Part shown: positions 29,829-39,949 of the stretch, piece after piece
Position numbering within the stretch: the stretch's first letter is position 1
Layout of the letters: every line of letters begins with the position of its first letter
Notes under the pieces: model-generated
What the model was told of the DNA's origin: nothing
What the model saw: the letters and a program-made list of their open reading frames with translations, nothing else
The model's database searches: none
Assembly (NCBI RefSeq): GCF_021295315.1
Contig: NZ_JAIMJA010000011.1
Coordinates: 96,012 to 160,011 of the forward strand
Length of the DNA stretch: 64,000 nt
Direction of reading: 5' to 3'
Source: Motilimonas cestriensis
Lineage (GTDB): Bacteria; Pseudomonadota; Gammaproteobacteria; Enterobacterales; CBDFNC01
Made by a program: the position numbers and the translations under genes

Positions 29829-30821
29829 TTACCTTTTTGTCACCAGAATTTGCTCGATAAGCAAGGTTGCAATGCGCATCGCACCTTGGCCATCCACGGC
29901 AGCACTCGCAGCTTGACTACGTTGTAGCAACTCACTTGGGCTATTTAAGGTATCTTCTAAAAAGGATTTCAGCCTTACATGATCTAATTGCTCTGCATTT
30001 TCAACCATTTGAAAGTCGAGCCAACCTTGCTGTTTGCCTTGCTCCACTGCCGGCAATTGATTTGGCGTAACGGCATACGCAAAACAAGGTATGCCCGCTT
30101 TGGCCAATTCAAATAAAGAGCCGCCAGCTGCGGTCACAGCAAAACGACAATTTTGCATACGCTGCGCCATATTCTCCACATTATTGAAATAGCTAACCTG
30201 ATGACGTTGACACCAACTAACTATTTCATCGGCATTAGATATCGCAGGTCCTATGATGACATCCAATAACTCAGCATAGCTCCAAGCTTGCAATAATTTG
30301 CAAACGGGTAACGTCAACTTGGCAACGTCACTCGCGCCCATCATAACTAATATCCGGTCTCGGCTGGTTACTTCAACAAATGGAGTTAAACAAAATTGCT
30401 GCCTTAATATGGCAAATGATGAGCCGATCAATTTATCCCCAGTAAAATGAGCGTAAGCCTTGCCAGCAATAGGGTTAGTCAACATACTTGCGGAAAGGCC
30501 CCCTCGATTATCCTCATCATCCAGTAGTAGGCTTACAGTTGCTTGGCCATAAGCGGCAATTTGTTGGCCTGTCAGTTGATAACTATCTAAGACGACGCCA
30601 TCAAATTGCTTTGCTAGCAAGATAGCTGTCGCTTCATCGGCGAAGGGAAGAATTGAGTATTTTGCTAGTAACTCCTTGGCTTGCAGGCAAAAATGACCAG
30701 TAAAGCTGACTTTTTCACCTTGTTGTACTAATACCTGAGCTAATGCAAGACAGCGAATTAAGTGACCAAAGCCTATCTCATGACTAGCATCGACACGAAC
30801 TAATATCTGCAGGTTTGCCAT
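29829..30821 (-). CDS. pseG: UDP-2,4-diacetamido-2,4,6-trideoxy-beta-L-altropyranose hydrolase, PseG
   Basis: 330 residues, GT-B-like hydrolase. The N-terminus VRVDASHEIGFGHLIRC carries the family GxGH motif with the proposed catalytic His20; the C-terminal half has TAAGGSLFELA for UDP binding. It removes UDP to release the 6-deoxy-AltdiNAc sugar for PseI. Separated from pseH by 101 bases without an obvious terminator. Confidence 0.93.
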   Translation of the reverse strand: MANLQILVRVDASHEIGFGHLIRCLALAQVLVQQGEKVSFTGHFCLQAKELLAKYSILPFADEATAILLAKQFDGVVLDSYQLTGQQIAAYGQATVSLLLDDEDNRGGLSASMLTNPIAGKAYAHFTGDKLIGSSFAILRQQFCLTPFVEVTSRDRILVMMGASDVAKLTLPVCKLLQAWSYAELLDVIIGPAISNADEIVSWCQRHQVSYFNNVENMAQRMQNCRFAVTAAGGSLFELAKAGIPCFAYAVTPNQLPAVEQGKQQGWLDFQMVENAEQLDHVRLKSFLEDTLNSPSELLQRSQAASAAVDGQGAMRIATLLIEQILVTKR

Positions 30822-30825
30822 ATCC

Positions 30826-31851
30826 TTAGTCTAACAAAGTCCAATCAAGTGGCATTCCCACCTCAAGATCTTGGGCGGCTACTCTACCCTGCACTTGCTC
30901 CCAATATTTGGGAGCAAGGCCTAACCCAGGACGAACGATGCGCAAGTTCTGCTCATTAAAACGCTCACCTTGCTTGATCGGTTTTGCCACATAAATAGAG
31001 CGACGGTAACGTTTTGCCGCTTCCTCTTTTGCCGTACCACCATAAGTAACTTGGCCAAGGGCATCAATGGCGCGGCGGCTTTCTATAATTAAGCTCTTAA
31101 GTTCATTAGGCTCTATGGAAAATTCTGCATCAACACCACCTTGACTACGATCCAGCACAAAGTGTTTTTCGATAATCCTTGCACCTAAGGCAACAGATGC
31201 TATTGCTGCGCCGATGCCTTGGGTATGATCAGATAAACCAACAGGACAAGCAAAGGCTTGCTGCATATGTGGAATAGTCAGCAAATTAGTGTCAGTCGCC
31301 GCTGCAGGATAGGTACTGGTGCATTTTAATAAGGCTATTTCGCCCGCACCATGCTGGCGTAAACAGCTAACTGCTTCATCTATTTCGGCTAAACTAGCCA
31401 TACCAGTTGACAAAATAATAGGCTTGCCCGTTGCGGCGACCTTTTTTAACAGCGGAATGTCGGTGTTTTCAAATGACGCTATTTTATAACAAGGGACATC
31501 TAGCGATTCGAGAAAATCTACCGCACTACTATCAAAGGGTGAACTAAAGGCAAGCATGCCCAGTTCACGTGCTCTATCAAACAAGGCTTTATGCCATTGC
31601 CATGGTGTAGAAGCTTTACCATAAAGATCATATAAAGATTGGCCAGACCAGAGGCTATCCTTTTCTTGGATAACAAATTCACCTTGACGTAAATCTAGGG
31701 TCATGGTTTCTGCGGTGTAAGTTTGTAACTTAATCGCATCAGCGCCAGCTTGCGCCGCCGCCTCGACCATTTGGATGGCTAAATCAAAATCTTGATTGTG
31801 ATTGCCGGATAACTCGGCAATCACAAATAATTCATGATTTAAAAAAGGCAA
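30826..31851 (-). CDS. pseI: Pseudaminic acid synthase, PseI
   Basis: 341 residues from a TTG at 31851, chosen because AGGA stands eight bases before it, right after the maf stop, and because the family begins shortly before FVIAELSGNHNQ. An ATG at 31887 would add 12 residues and overlap maf by 20 bases without a binding site. NeuB-type TIM barrel (KLQTYTAET; ILSTGMA) plus a C-terminal SAF domain. It condenses PEP with 6-deoxy-AltdiNAc to pseudaminic acid. Confidence 0.94.
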   Translation of the reverse strand: MPFLNHELFVIAELSGNHNQDFDLAIQMVEAAAQAGADAIKLQTYTAETMTLDLRQGEFVIQEKDSLWSGQSLYDLYGKASTPWQWHKALFDRARELGMLAFSSPFDSSAVDFLESLDVPCYKIASFENTDIPLLKKVAATGKPIILSTGMASLAEIDEAVSCLRQHGAGEIALLKCTSTYPAAATDTNLLTIPHMQQAFACPVGLSDHTQGIGAAIASVALGARIIEKHFVLDRSQGGVDAEFSIEPNELKSLIIESRRAIDALGQVTYGGTAKEEAAKRYRRSIYVAKPIKQGERFNEQNLRIVRPGLGLAPKYWEQVQGRVAAQDLEVGMPLDWTLLD

Positions 31852-31867
31852 AATATAATTCCTACTA

Positions 31868-33913
31868 TTATTTACGCCAGAGTTCATGGACCGGAGTTTG
31901 GTCAACTGAAAGTAACTCTTCTTTATACTTAGCTTTAGCTTTTCGCATATATTCAGCAACTATCTTCATGCCTTTTTTGTAAGACTCTAAACCATCGTCT
32001 TGGTCTTCGGCTGAAATAAGCATTCGAGAAATAAGGGTGTGAGTATATAATAAACTACCGCGCATCATATCTCTAAAGTAAATATTCTTGTCACGGCCAC
32101 CTGCAACGACATATGAGAATTGGCTATACATATTAGTTATAGCTTCAAAACGATCATTTACCTCAACCTCTGTATACGCAATAACATCATCAACAAACGA
32201 TTCAAAATCAAGAGTATCTAACTTCGTTTTAATCGCCTGCGCAATTCCTTCAGGTGCCAAAGAATAATATTCATAAATATTATCAATTAACTGCTGTTTG
32301 TCTAATGCGACAGGTTCAAAGTACACATTTTCAGCTCGCATAGGGTTGGCACCATGAATGTATGCCCCATCACTCAAGTTATAGCAACGAACATCACCAG
32401 CCAATCGAATAAACCCACTGAGAGACTCCATCGAATAACCAAAAACATTACTAGTTTCCACTTCCCCACCAAAGTTGCCAGGAACGGTTATAGAAGTTTT
32501 ATTCTTAATATTGAACAAACCTTTCTCTTTACCCTCTTGGTCGTAATATATACTGTCTTTACTGTGATGCTGACCTTTTGGAAACCCTAGATCAGTGCCA
32601 ACAAAATAGAAGGTTCTGAAACCAACGGCATGAAGAACACTTAAAGCGCAGTTCGTTACTGTTGGGTTGCTGAATAACATCTGATGTATTTTAGCAGCCT
32701 CACCACCAACTTGATTAGCCAATATAGTTGATGGTTCATCAACCTTAAGTGAAAACATGCTCCGCTTAAATAAGCTAGGGACATCTGGTGATAAAATACT
32801 ACTGCCGAGGAAGTTTATTTGTTTTAAGACATCATGCGGTAAAGCGCTAACAATACCGTAAGTAGTCGCGGTTCGCTCTTGCTCAATGTGAAAATCAGGT
32901 ACGATATCATTTTTCAATAAAGCCCTTAGGGCAGTACCACAGCTAACAACTATAATCTGAGAATTGAATTTTTTAATTAAAGCAATATTTTTATCAAGTG
33001 AAGGCCCATTGGCACAAATAAATACAGGAATATTTACATTGTCCTCAATTGGAGATTTTTTTTCTATACAAGATACGCCTTGTTCGAGCAGGTGATAGAA
33101 GTGAGAAACCGCAATAAGGGCATCATCAAAAAAACCAAAGCCATAAACGAGTGAGTAAGATTTTTGCTGAAAGAGTTTAAACGCTTTATCAATTTCCACA
33201 CTTTGATAATGCTTATATAAAAAGCTAAGGGACAAATCATAACGTCCCTTCACAAATAATTCATTGCCCAAGTCTGAGAAAAATTCATTTTCATTACCCC
33301 CCAAGCATAAGTGTATAGAGCTCCCCTGCTCATCAAGTTGTTTTAAAATAGATGCCCAATCAATTAGATATAGAGAAGAGTAGAAAAAATCCTGATTAGG
33401 TTCATAAATATAAATACGTTTAGCTTTGTGATCTGCCATTAGTGGTTCTAGGAAAAACCCCGTTCCTAACCCGAAGCATATCAATAAACCAAAAGATTCA
33501 GGTAATGGATTACGCTGCTTACCCACTCTTTGCCAGTGATCTTTTTCTAGCTCTGTCAACTTAAAAAGTTGATCAACATGAATAAATTTAGCTGGGTTCC
33601 AAGCGTTTTGAGCTATTGTAAAATTACTAATTTCTGGCAATTCCCGAAAATACTCAAAATCCATCAATGCAGCTCTATACGCATCGCCTTGAAACAGTAA
33701 CTCATCATTGTGAATATTTACAAGGTCTACGCTACTTTTTGTCAGAGCAACTTCAAAGTTGGTCGGCTGGTAATGCTCAAAGCATTTTGCGATATCAGGA
33801 ATATAATCAGCAAAAGCAGCTATATTTTTTTGGAATCGAGCATGGTAGTCAGGTGCTTGATACTTAATCTGAGCTATTTTTTCTTCAATTGACACATGGA
33901 CTGTCTGTTCCAT
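31868..33913 (-). CDS. Maf-family flagellin nonulosonate transferase (long form)
   Basis: 681 residues with AAGGA before ATG. Central MptE-like domain: ICANGPSLDKN near 298, IPDFHIEQER near 340, and FVGTDLGFPKG near 440. It is longer than the Maf at 1140 and has extra N- and C-terminal regions. It probably transfers pseudaminic acid from CMP-Pse to flagellin. It lies between the flagellin chaperone genes and pseI, a common arrangement in Shewanella-type loci. Confidence 0.88.
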   Translation of the reverse strand: MEQTVHVSIEEKIAQIKYQAPDYHARFQKNIAAFADYIPDIAKCFEHYQPTNFEVALTKSSVDLVNIHNDELLFQGDAYRAALMDFEYFRELPEISNFTIAQNAWNPAKFIHVDQLFKLTELEKDHWQRVGKQRNPLPESFGLLICFGLGTGFFLEPLMADHKAKRIYIYEPNQDFFYSSLYLIDWASILKQLDEQGSSIHLCLGGNENEFFSDLGNELFVKGRYDLSLSFLYKHYQSVEIDKAFKLFQQKSYSLVYGFGFFDDALIAVSHFYHLLEQGVSCIEKKSPIEDNVNIPVFICANGPSLDKNIALIKKFNSQIIVVSCGTALRALLKNDIVPDFHIEQERTATTYGIVSALPHDVLKQINFLGSSILSPDVPSLFKRSMFSLKVDEPSTILANQVGGEAAKIHQMLFSNPTVTNCALSVLHAVGFRTFYFVGTDLGFPKGQHHSKDSIYYDQEGKEKGLFNIKNKTSITVPGNFGGEVETSNVFGYSMESLSGFIRLAGDVRCYNLSDGAYIHGANPMRAENVYFEPVALDKQQLIDNIYEYYSLAPEGIAQAIKTKLDTLDFESFVDDVIAYTEVEVNDRFEAITNMYSQFSYVVAGGRDKNIYFRDMMRGSLLYTHTLISRMLISAEDQDDGLESYKKGMKIVAEYMRKAKAKYKEELLSVDQTPVHELWRK

Positions 33914-33935
33914 TATCTATCCTTAAAATTGTAAC

Positions 33936-34253
33936 TTACAAGCCTTTTATATTGATATACTTATTAATGGCTTTATATGTTTTATTAGTATTAAGCTCTT
34001 GTGCTTTTAAGGCTTGTTTATGCAGTTCTAATTTTTTTAAGTTCTTACGATCGCTTTTTAATAAAGCAACAAAAAAATCGTAGTGTTGATTAGATGTATC
34101 AGCAGGGAGGCTTTGAAAAAATGACTTTATTTCAACTAGACGCAACTCCAGTAAGCGAGTGGCATCATCAAACATTCCTTTTTCGACAGCCTGCTCTGAT
34201 TGCTCTGAAAAAAAAGCAATTTGAGCAAGTAAGCTGTTTGGATCATTCGCCAT
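33936..34253 (-). CDS. FliT-like flagellar chaperone
   Basis: 105 residues, helical, no signal peptide, acidic N-terminal half and lysine-rich C-terminus. Recognised mainly by position directly after fliS (11-base overlap) in the flaG-fliD-fliS-fliT order. FliT-type proteins bind the cap protein FliD before export. Sequence similarity to enteric FliT is not obvious to the eye. Confidence 0.65.
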   Translation of the reverse strand: MANDPNSLLAQIAFFSEQSEQAVEKGMFDDATRLLELRLVEIKSFFQSLPADTSNQHYDFFVALLKSDRKNLKKLELHKQALKAQELNTNKTYKAINKYINIKGL

Positions 34254-34677
34254 GCTTTGCTTCTGGTGTTGACATTTTTGCTCTTAACTCTTCGGCTTCT
34301 TGCTTATCTGACTCTGAAATATTTGCCCAAGCTTCTTTCAAAGGAGAGATCAGTTGATAGACCTCATCAAGTTGAGTACCCGATGAGTCAGCCTCACTTA
34401 GCCGGCGGATTACATAATCGTAAAGTTGATAAAAATTGTTACCTATCTCTGGATAAACATCCATATTGATGCCATCTTGAAGACCTGCAACTATATTAAT
34501 GGCTTTATTTATTGCAATTGCCTTTCCCTCAAAATCCTTTCTCTGGATACAGCCTTTTGCTGTTGCTACAGAGTCTAATAATCCCTTCATTAACATAAGG
34601 ATAACTCGGTGGGGATCAGCAGCTATCACTCCTGATTCTTTGCTTATCTGGCTATAAGCCCTAACATTAGCTCGCAT
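34243..34677 (-). CDS. fliS: Flagellar export chaperone FliS
   Basis: 144 residues. Typical FliS features: an N-terminal YSQISKESG, then ADPHRVILMLMKGLLDSVATAKG and a GLQDGIN helix pair. It binds the flagellin C-terminus and prevents premature polymerisation. It follows fliD by 14 bases and overlaps the FliT-like gene. Confidence 0.93.
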   Translation of the reverse strand: MRANVRAYSQISKESGVIAADPHRVILMLMKGLLDSVATAKGCIQRKDFEGKAIAINKAINIVAGLQDGINMDVYPEIGNNFYQLYDYVIRRLSEADSSGTQLDEVYQLISPLKEAWANISESDKQEAEELRAKMSTPEAKHGE

Positions 34678-34691
34678 CTTTACTCTCCGAT

Positions 34692-36179
34692 CTATTTATC
34701 TTTTTTAGGTGGATTTAGCACACTTTCTAGATATGCTCCTGTGGCATTATATTTTGCAACAGTTGCGTCTAATGCGGTGTATTTTTTCCTTAGTGTTGAT
34801 TCATAGTCTTCTATATAACGATCTAACTGAATACGGTCATCCGAAATATCTTTTAATGAATCATTTAGTGCCTGCTCTCGTTTCTTAACAACACCATCTG
34901 AAGCCAAATAGGACCCAGTTAGGCTACTAAGCTTAGTCGCAACACCATCTCCACCTGCAAAAACTTTGCCAAGATTCGAAAGATTATTCTTTATCGCATC
35001 ATCTAAACGTTGCTGTCCGCTGGGTTGTCCACCCAAACCAATTGATGATATTTCCAATCTGCCACTTTCATTCATGGTTATGCCCATATCATAAAGCATA
35101 CTCATAGTTGGGTCTTTAATGCCATCACCATTGGTATCCGTTGCAGCTTCTACTAGGCTTTTTACTGAGCCACCAACAACGCTTCGCATGGTCGATTCAA
35201 GCTGGCGCAAACTAGAGTCAAACGCCATAACCCCTTTCTTTGGTTCACTTAAAGCTGACATCGTATCTTGTAGCTTATTATAACCCGCTATAAATTCATT
35301 GATGACTTCTTTTATAGCTTCAGTGTCAGTACCCACTGTCAAACTTATGGCGCTACCGTTTGTTAATTCTGTTGTGTTAAGGGTAATACCAGAAATAGCG
35401 TTTTCAAATGTGTTTGTATTACTAGTGATGGTTTGACCATCCACTGAAATTTTCGCACTCGTTGCATAACCTGCTGCAGCAGCCGCAGCTGGATCTGCAG
35501 GCTCGAGAGCAGGATCTAGAGAGGCTGCTAATGATGCCAAGTTGCCACTGCCGACACCAGTTCCGTCTAAAGCGCCAACTTCACTAACGTTTAAAGTATT
35601 CCCACTGCCAGTGAGCTCCGAGTTATATACTAAAACAGGTCCAGCATCAGAATTAATAATATTTGCTTTAACGCCAAAATTACTATCAGCATCGTTTACT
35701 TTGTTCAGAATATTTTCAATAGTATCTCCGGCTTCAACCTCAACAACAAACTCTTCAGAGCCAGCTGAAAATTTTAGAAACCCTGCACCTAAAGTATCAG
35801 TCTTAACATTAGTACCTACACCTAAATTGCTAGCAAGGCGTGAGCCTTGTGCTAATGCATTAACTTCAACATTAAAGGTACCACCCGATACAACACCATC
35901 AGTTTTTACGCCTAATTGCGAACTCGAATCTGAACTACTACCTTGATAGCGAAAGCTAGCACTGTTTTGATAAAACGATTCTGGATCGCTTATTTTTGAT
36001 AAGGTCTTCTGAAAATTTGATAATGCGGATTTAAGAGTACCGACTCCTGATAATTGAGCGGTAAGATCTAGCTCTTTTTGATTAAGCCTCTGCACTTTTG
36101 GCGACTTTTCAGCCTGAACAAAAGTGTTAATAATACTTTCAAGGTCTAAGCCCGAACCAATACCTGCTATAGTTGCCAT
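34692..36179 (-). CDS. fliD: Flagellar filament cap protein FliD
   Basis: 495 residues. N-terminal GIGSGLDLESI and LVQAEK-like FVQAEKSPK motif, variable middle (residues about 100-270, Ala/Gly/Ser-rich), and a C-terminal coiled region. It forms the cap that folds flagellin at the filament tip. Downstream of flaG by 40 bases. Confidence 0.95.
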   Translation of the reverse strand: MATIAGIGSGLDLESIINTFVQAEKSPKVQRLNQKELDLTAQLSGVGTLKSALSNFQKTLSKISDPESFYQNSASFRYQGSSSDSSSQLGVKTDGVVSGGTFNVEVNALAQGSRLASNLGVGTNVKTDTLGAGFLKFSAGSEEFVVEVEAGDTIENILNKVNDADSNFGVKANIINSDAGPVLVYNSELTGSGNTLNVSEVGALDGTGVGSGNLASLAASLDPALEPADPAAAAAAGYATSAKISVDGQTITSNTNTFENAISGITLNTTELTNGSAISLTVGTDTEAIKEVINEFIAGYNKLQDTMSALSEPKKGVMAFDSSLRQLESTMRSVVGGSVKSLVEAATDTNGDGIKDPTMSMLYDMGITMNESGRLEISSIGLGGQPSGQQRLDDAIKNNLSNLGKVFAGGDGVATKLSSLTGSYLASDGVVKKREQALNDSLKDISDDRIQLDRYIEDYESTLRKKYTALDATVAKYNATGAYLESVLNPPKKDK

Positions 36180-36219
36180 GATTAGACCTCACTCTATATA
36201 AAATTATCATACTAATACA

Positions 36220-36675
36220 TTATGCAATACCGTCAATCAACATCCCTATTTTGCTGGAAAAATCTGTTTCGAGGGCCTTAATTTTTTCAGCTATTTTGAG
36301 AAACTCCTCACTCGGCATTTGCTTTACGGTTTCGTTAGTGTTTTTGTCAATAACCTTTATAACCATCTTTTCAGTTGAATCATCAATTGAAAAACTGACG
36401 CCACGCTTATTACTATCGATGAACTTATGTACTGTTGAAATTGCGTCTTCAACGTCAACTTTATCCACTTTCTCAACGTTGTTATGATCCTTTAATTTAT
36501 CTGTATCCTCTACGCGCTTCGTTGAGGTAACACTTGCGCTTACTGAACTGTCAATTCCAGTTGTGTCTTTGGATAGAATTGTTGAGTTATCTGATTTTCG
36601 AGGATCATTTTTAAATGAAGAAGCACCAGTCAATAAAGAGGGATCTGCAACGTAAATCTGATTGGTCGTTTTCAT
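36220..36675 (-). CDS. flaG: FlaG family flagellar protein
   Basis: 151 residues from the ATG at 36675, which has AGAGG nine bases upstream; the ATG at 36684 touches that site and is less likely. Ser/Asp-rich N-terminus and the FlaG core SFSIDDSTEKMVIKVID...MPSEEFLKIAE. In Vibrio, Shewanella and Campylobacter it controls filament length. First gene after the flagellins. Confidence 0.9.
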   Translation of the reverse strand: MKTTNQIYVADPSLLTGASSFKNDPRKSDNSTILSKDTTGIDSSVSASVTSTKRVEDTDKLKDHNNVEKVDKVDVEDAISTVHKFIDSNKRGVSFSIDDSTEKMVIKVIDKNTNETVKQMPSEEFLKIAEKIKALETDFSSKIGMLIDGIA

Positions 36676-36696
36676 AATACTCATCCTCTAGATCGT

Positions 36697-36722
36697 AAAG
36701 TACCCGCTAGCGCGGGTACTTT
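36697..36722 (-). terminator. Stem-loop between flaB and flaG
   Basis: AAAGTACCCGC and its exact complement enclose a 4-base loop. It follows the flaB stop by 14 bases. There is no long U tract after the stem, so it may protect the flaB 3-prime end or act as a partial terminator that lowers flaG-fliD transcription. Confidence 0.65.
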
Positions 36723-36736
36723 CATTGGTATAACTA

Positions 36737-37552
36737 TTAACCAATTAATGATAGCGCAATTTGTGGCTGTTGATTAGCTTGAGCCAACATCGAACTTGCT
36801 GCTTGTTGCATTACTGTATTTCTTGCCATTGAAGCTGACTCTGCCGCGAAATCTGCATCCATAATACGAGATTTTGACGCTGAAACATTTTCAGCAATGT
36901 TTGATAAGTTACGTATAGTAGAAGAGAAACGGTTTTGCTTCGCACCTAATTCTGCACGTACATCATTCACTGTAGCCAATGCCGTGTCTAAATCAGCAAC
37001 AGCGGTTTGAGCGTTAGCAGATGTTGAAATACCAGCATCAACACCAAGAGTTGCAACAGTCATAGCAGAACTAACTGACACACTAATAGTTTGGTTAGCA
37101 TCGGCACCGACTTGGAAGGCCGCAGTGTAACTACCATCGAGTAGTTTTACGCCACCAAATGTAGTCGTGCTTGAAATTCGATCAATCTCGTTTTGCAGTT
37201 GAGTGTATTCTTTATTCAACGCAGCACGGTCAGCAGATGTGTTTGATCCGTTTGCTGATTGAAGAGCCAAAACCCGCATACGCTGTAACATGTTGGTTGT
37301 TTCTTCAAGCGCACCTTCTGCAGTTTGTGCTAGTGAAATACCATCATTGGCGTTACGCGCACCTTGGTTCAAACCGTTGATCTGAGCTTGTAAGCGAGAG
37401 CCAATTTGCATACCAGCAGCATCATCTTTGGCACTATTGACACGTAAGCCAGAGGATAGACGTTGAAATGATTGTGATAGGTTATTAGTTGAATTAGTTA
37501 GGTTACGTTGTGAGTTCATTGACTGCACGTTGGTATTTACATAAAGAGCCAT
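36737..37552 (-). CDS. flaB: Flagellin (sigma28-driven copy)
   Basis: 271 residues, short flagellin with only D0/D1 and a small central part (residues about 160-190). N-terminal [14 protein letters not shown] and C-terminal [18 protein letters not shown] are typical. No cysteine. It is second in the order flgL-flaA-flaB-flaG and has its own sigma28 promoter, which suggests a late, probably main filament subunit. Expected export through the flagellar type III system and glycosylation by Maf. Confidence 0.95.
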   Translation of the reverse strand: MALYVNTNVQSMNSQRNLTNSTNNLSQSFQRLSSGLRVNSAKDDAAGMQIGSRLQAQINGLNQGARNANDGISLAQTAEGALEETTNMLQRMRVLALQSANGSNTSADRAALNKEYTQLQNEIDRISSTTTFGGVKLLDGSYTAAFQVGADANQTISVSVSSAMTVATLGVDAGISTSANAQTAVADLDTALATVNDVRAELGAKQNRFSSTIRNLSNIAENVSASKSRIMDADFAAESASMARNTVMQQAASSMLAQANQQPQIALSLIG

Positions 37553-37656
37553 GGTATTTCTCCTATTAAGCCTTGATATCTAGGGTCTGCTGCTTAAACT
37601 TGATGTTGCCACAGCCCTTTGTGTTTGTTTGCACCATTATTTCGTGCTCATAAACT

Positions 37657-37683
37657 GTATCGGCTTGCCGGAAAAATCCTTGA
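37657..37683 (-). promoter_or_regulatory. Sigma28 (FliA) promoter of flaB
   Basis: Minus strand TCAAGGAT, 11 bases, then GCCGATA, matching the gammaproteobacterial FliA consensus. It lies about 105 bases before the flaB ATG. The remaining 37684-37833 interval is AT-rich without a gene. Confidence 0.75.
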
Positions 37684-37789
37684 ACATTTTTTATCACTTT
37701 ATTTAAATTAAATATATACCATTGATAAATAAAAGAATATTAGCTCTATAAAAGTTATTGAGGGGGAGGGGTTAACGGAATTTAATAAA

Positions 37790-37821
37790 AAGAAAAAAGG
37801 GAAAGCCCCAAAAATGGGGCT
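37790..37821 (-). terminator. Rho-independent terminator after flaA
   Basis: On the minus strand AGCCCC, 6-base loop, GGGGCT, then a T-rich run (TTCCCTTTTTTC). It follows the flaA stop by about 13 bases, and separates flaA from flaB transcription. Confidence 0.8.
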
Positions 37822-37833
37822 GAGGATCACTCC

Positions 37834-38652
37834 TCACCCATTTAGAAGAGATAGTGCTATTTGCGGCTGCTGATTTGCTTGAGAAAGCATAGTACTCGCG
37901 GCCTGCTGCATAACAGTGTTCCTTGCCATCGCTGCAGATTCATGAGCAAAATCAGCGTCCATGATACGTGATTTTGATGCTGAAACGTTTTCCGCAACGT
38001 TCGTTAAGTTACGAATGGTGGAAGAAAACCGGTTCTGTTTCGCACCAAGCTCTGCCCGTACATCGTTAACTTCAGATAATGCGCCATCTAATGCGGATAT
38101 TGCAGTTTGGGCATTAGAGGCAGTTGAAATTCCAGCTGCAACGCCTAAATTCGCAACTAGCATCGCTGAAGTAACTTTTACATCAATAGTCTGGTTAGCA
38201 TCTGGACCTACTTGGAACGCCGCACAATATGTACCATCTAGCAATTTTACGCCACCAAATGTGGTGGTACATGAAATTCGATCTATTTCACTTTGTAGCT
38301 GAGTATACTCTTTATTCAACGCAGCACGGTCAGCAGAAGTATTCGAACCATTTGCCGATTGTAAAGCCAACACCCGCATACGCTGTAGCATATTCGTTGT
38401 TTCTTCTAATGCCCCTTCAGCCGTCTGAGCCAATGAAATGCCATCATTAGCATTTCGTGCACCTTGATTTAAGCCATTAACCTGTGTTTGAAGACGAGTG
38501 CCTATCTGTAAGCCTGCTGCGTCATCTTTTGCACTGTTAATCCTAAGACCAGAGGATAAACGAGTAAAAGAAGTGCTTAATTCATTACTCGCTTTAGTTA
38601 AATTTCGTTGCGAGTTCAGAGACGCAACGTTGGTATTTACATATAGTGCCAT
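37834..38652 (-). CDS. flaA: Flagellin with two cysteines (sigma54-driven copy)
   Basis: 272 residues from the ATG at 38652, which has GGAG eight bases upstream; an ATG at 38688 would add 12 residues unlike any flagellin. Very similar to the flaB product in D0/D1. Unlike it, residues 128 and 143 are cysteines (TGT codons at 38269-38271 and 38224-38226) where flaB has Ser and Thr. Cysteine is rare in flagellins. The sigma54 promoter just upstream suggests earlier expression than flaB, as for the hook-proximal FlaA of Shewanella and Vibrio. Confidence 0.94.
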   Translation of the reverse strand: MALYVNTNVASLNSQRNLTKASNELSTSFTRLSSGLRINSAKDDAAGLQIGTRLQTQVNGLNQGARNANDGISLAQTAEGALEETTNMLQRMRVLALQSANGSNTSADRAALNKEYTQLQSEIDRISCTTTFGGVKLLDGTYCAAFQVGPDANQTIDVKVTSAMLVANLGVAAGISTASNAQTAISALDGALSEVNDVRAELGAKQNRFSSTIRNLTNVAENVSASKSRIMDADFAHESAAMARNTVMQQAASTMLSQANQQPQIALSLLNG

Positions 38653-38688
38653 TTTTTTATCTCCATAATTTCCAACACTAATAAACAA

Positions 38689-38703
38689 GCAACATATGTG
38701 CCA
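38689..38703 (-). promoter_or_regulatory. Sigma54 promoter of flaA
   Basis: TGGCAC-N5-TTGC with GG-N10-GC spacing on the minus strand, 37 bases before the flaA ATG, in the 68-base gap after flgL. One of the best sigma54 matches in the window. Confidence 0.85.
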
Positions 38704-38720
38704 TTTATTTAAAAAATCAG

Positions 38721-39944
38721 CTAAACATAATCAAACAAAGACAAACTCGTTACTTTGTTAAAGGTTGAGTAGGCGACTTGCATCGCCATTTCTTGCTGGG
38801 CTAGCTTAGCCGATGCCTCTGCATAGTCGGTCTCAGACAGCCCTGCCCTAGCTTCTTGATTTAAAATATCAAATGAAGTGTTTGACGCTTCAACCCGTTT
38901 CATTGTATTTATGCGAGAACCAATTTGCCCTATGACCCCCAGTACTGAGTCAGCCGTGTTTTTAAAACCAACTGAGACATCCTTTAGAATTGGCTGTAAA
39001 TCAGCCTGCACTATGGTGGGATTCAATAAAGCATTCTTAAAGTCTTCCAAGTGGTTCAGCACATTTTCATTTCTAGGAGGGTCTAAGTTAATTTGAGCCG
39101 TTGTACCAGCAGCCCCATTCATGGTTATTTTCATACCGGCAAAACTGATTGCCTCACCTGGCACATAGTTGCCGCCAACGGCTGGAGATAATGGCACACC
39201 TGCAGCATCCTGAATGATAAAAGTATCTGGCGTCCCAGCAGTTGTAACTATGTTCAACCTACTAGCACTCGGGTTAGCAAAGTCATAACTCCCCTTGTGA
39301 TAGTTATCAAATTGCTCTTGTGCTGTAATCTCAACGGTGATGCTACCTGCAGAAGGAACGCCGTTAGCGGTATAACGTGCAGGCACTTTTTCAAAAATGT
39401 CCAATCCAGAATCGCCTTGCTGTACAAATACACTGGGCGAAATTTGAATTTGGTTCGTTACACCATCACCTTGGAATTCATAGCGGCCAGTTGCTGGGTT
39501 TTTCGCAAAAGCTTGAGTACCTGACTGACTGCCGGAAAAAATAAAGTCACCGCTAGCATTACGTGCATTCATCAAGTCATATATTTCACTTTGCAAGCCT
39601 TCAACTTCTGTGGCTGTTGATGCTCGTTCTTGTGCAGATAAGGTGCCGTTGTTAACAGCGATAGCTAATACACGCGCCCTATCAATCGCTCGCTGAATTT
39701 TATCTAGTGTCGACTCTTCGACACTTAAGCCACCTGTTACCAGTGTCGAATTTTTGATGTATTGCTTATTCGCTTCAATCACTTCTGATAAACGATTGGT
39801 TTTGGCAAAACCGGTTGGGTCTTCAGACGCCAATTGAAAGCGCTCACCACTAGTAAGTTGATGCTGAGTCTTAACTATATTGCTGGTGCTACTGGCCATG
39901 TTGGCCGTACTAGCATAAAAAATTTGGTTAGTTGAGATACGCAT
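38721..39944 (-). CDS. flgL: Hook-filament junction protein FlgL (HAP3)
   Basis: 407 residues. N-terminal [12 protein letters not shown] and [14 protein letters not shown]-terminal SLSLFDYV; flagellin-like ends around a central domain. Joins FlgK to the filament. Five bases after flgK. Confidence 0.95.
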   Translation of the reverse strand: MRISTNQIFYASTANMASSTSNIVKTQHQLTSGERFQLASEDPTGFAKTNRLSEVIEANKQYIKNSTLVTGGLSVEESTLDKIQRAIDRARVLAIAVNNGTLSAQERASTATEVEGLQSEIYDLMNARNASGDFIFSGSQSGTQAFAKNPATGRYEFQGDGVTNQIQISPSVFVQQGDSGLDIFEKVPARYTANGVPSAGSITVEITAQEQFDNYHKGSYDFANPSASRLNIVTTAGTPDTFIIQDAAGVPLSPAVGGNYVPGEAISFAGMKITMNGAAGTTAQINLDPPRNENVLNHLEDFKNALLNPTIVQADLQPILKDVSVGFKNTADSVLGVIGQIGSRINTMKRVEASNTSFDILNQEARAGLSETDYAEASAKLAQQEMAMQVAYSTFNKVTSLSLFDYV

Positions 39945-39949
39945 GAATA

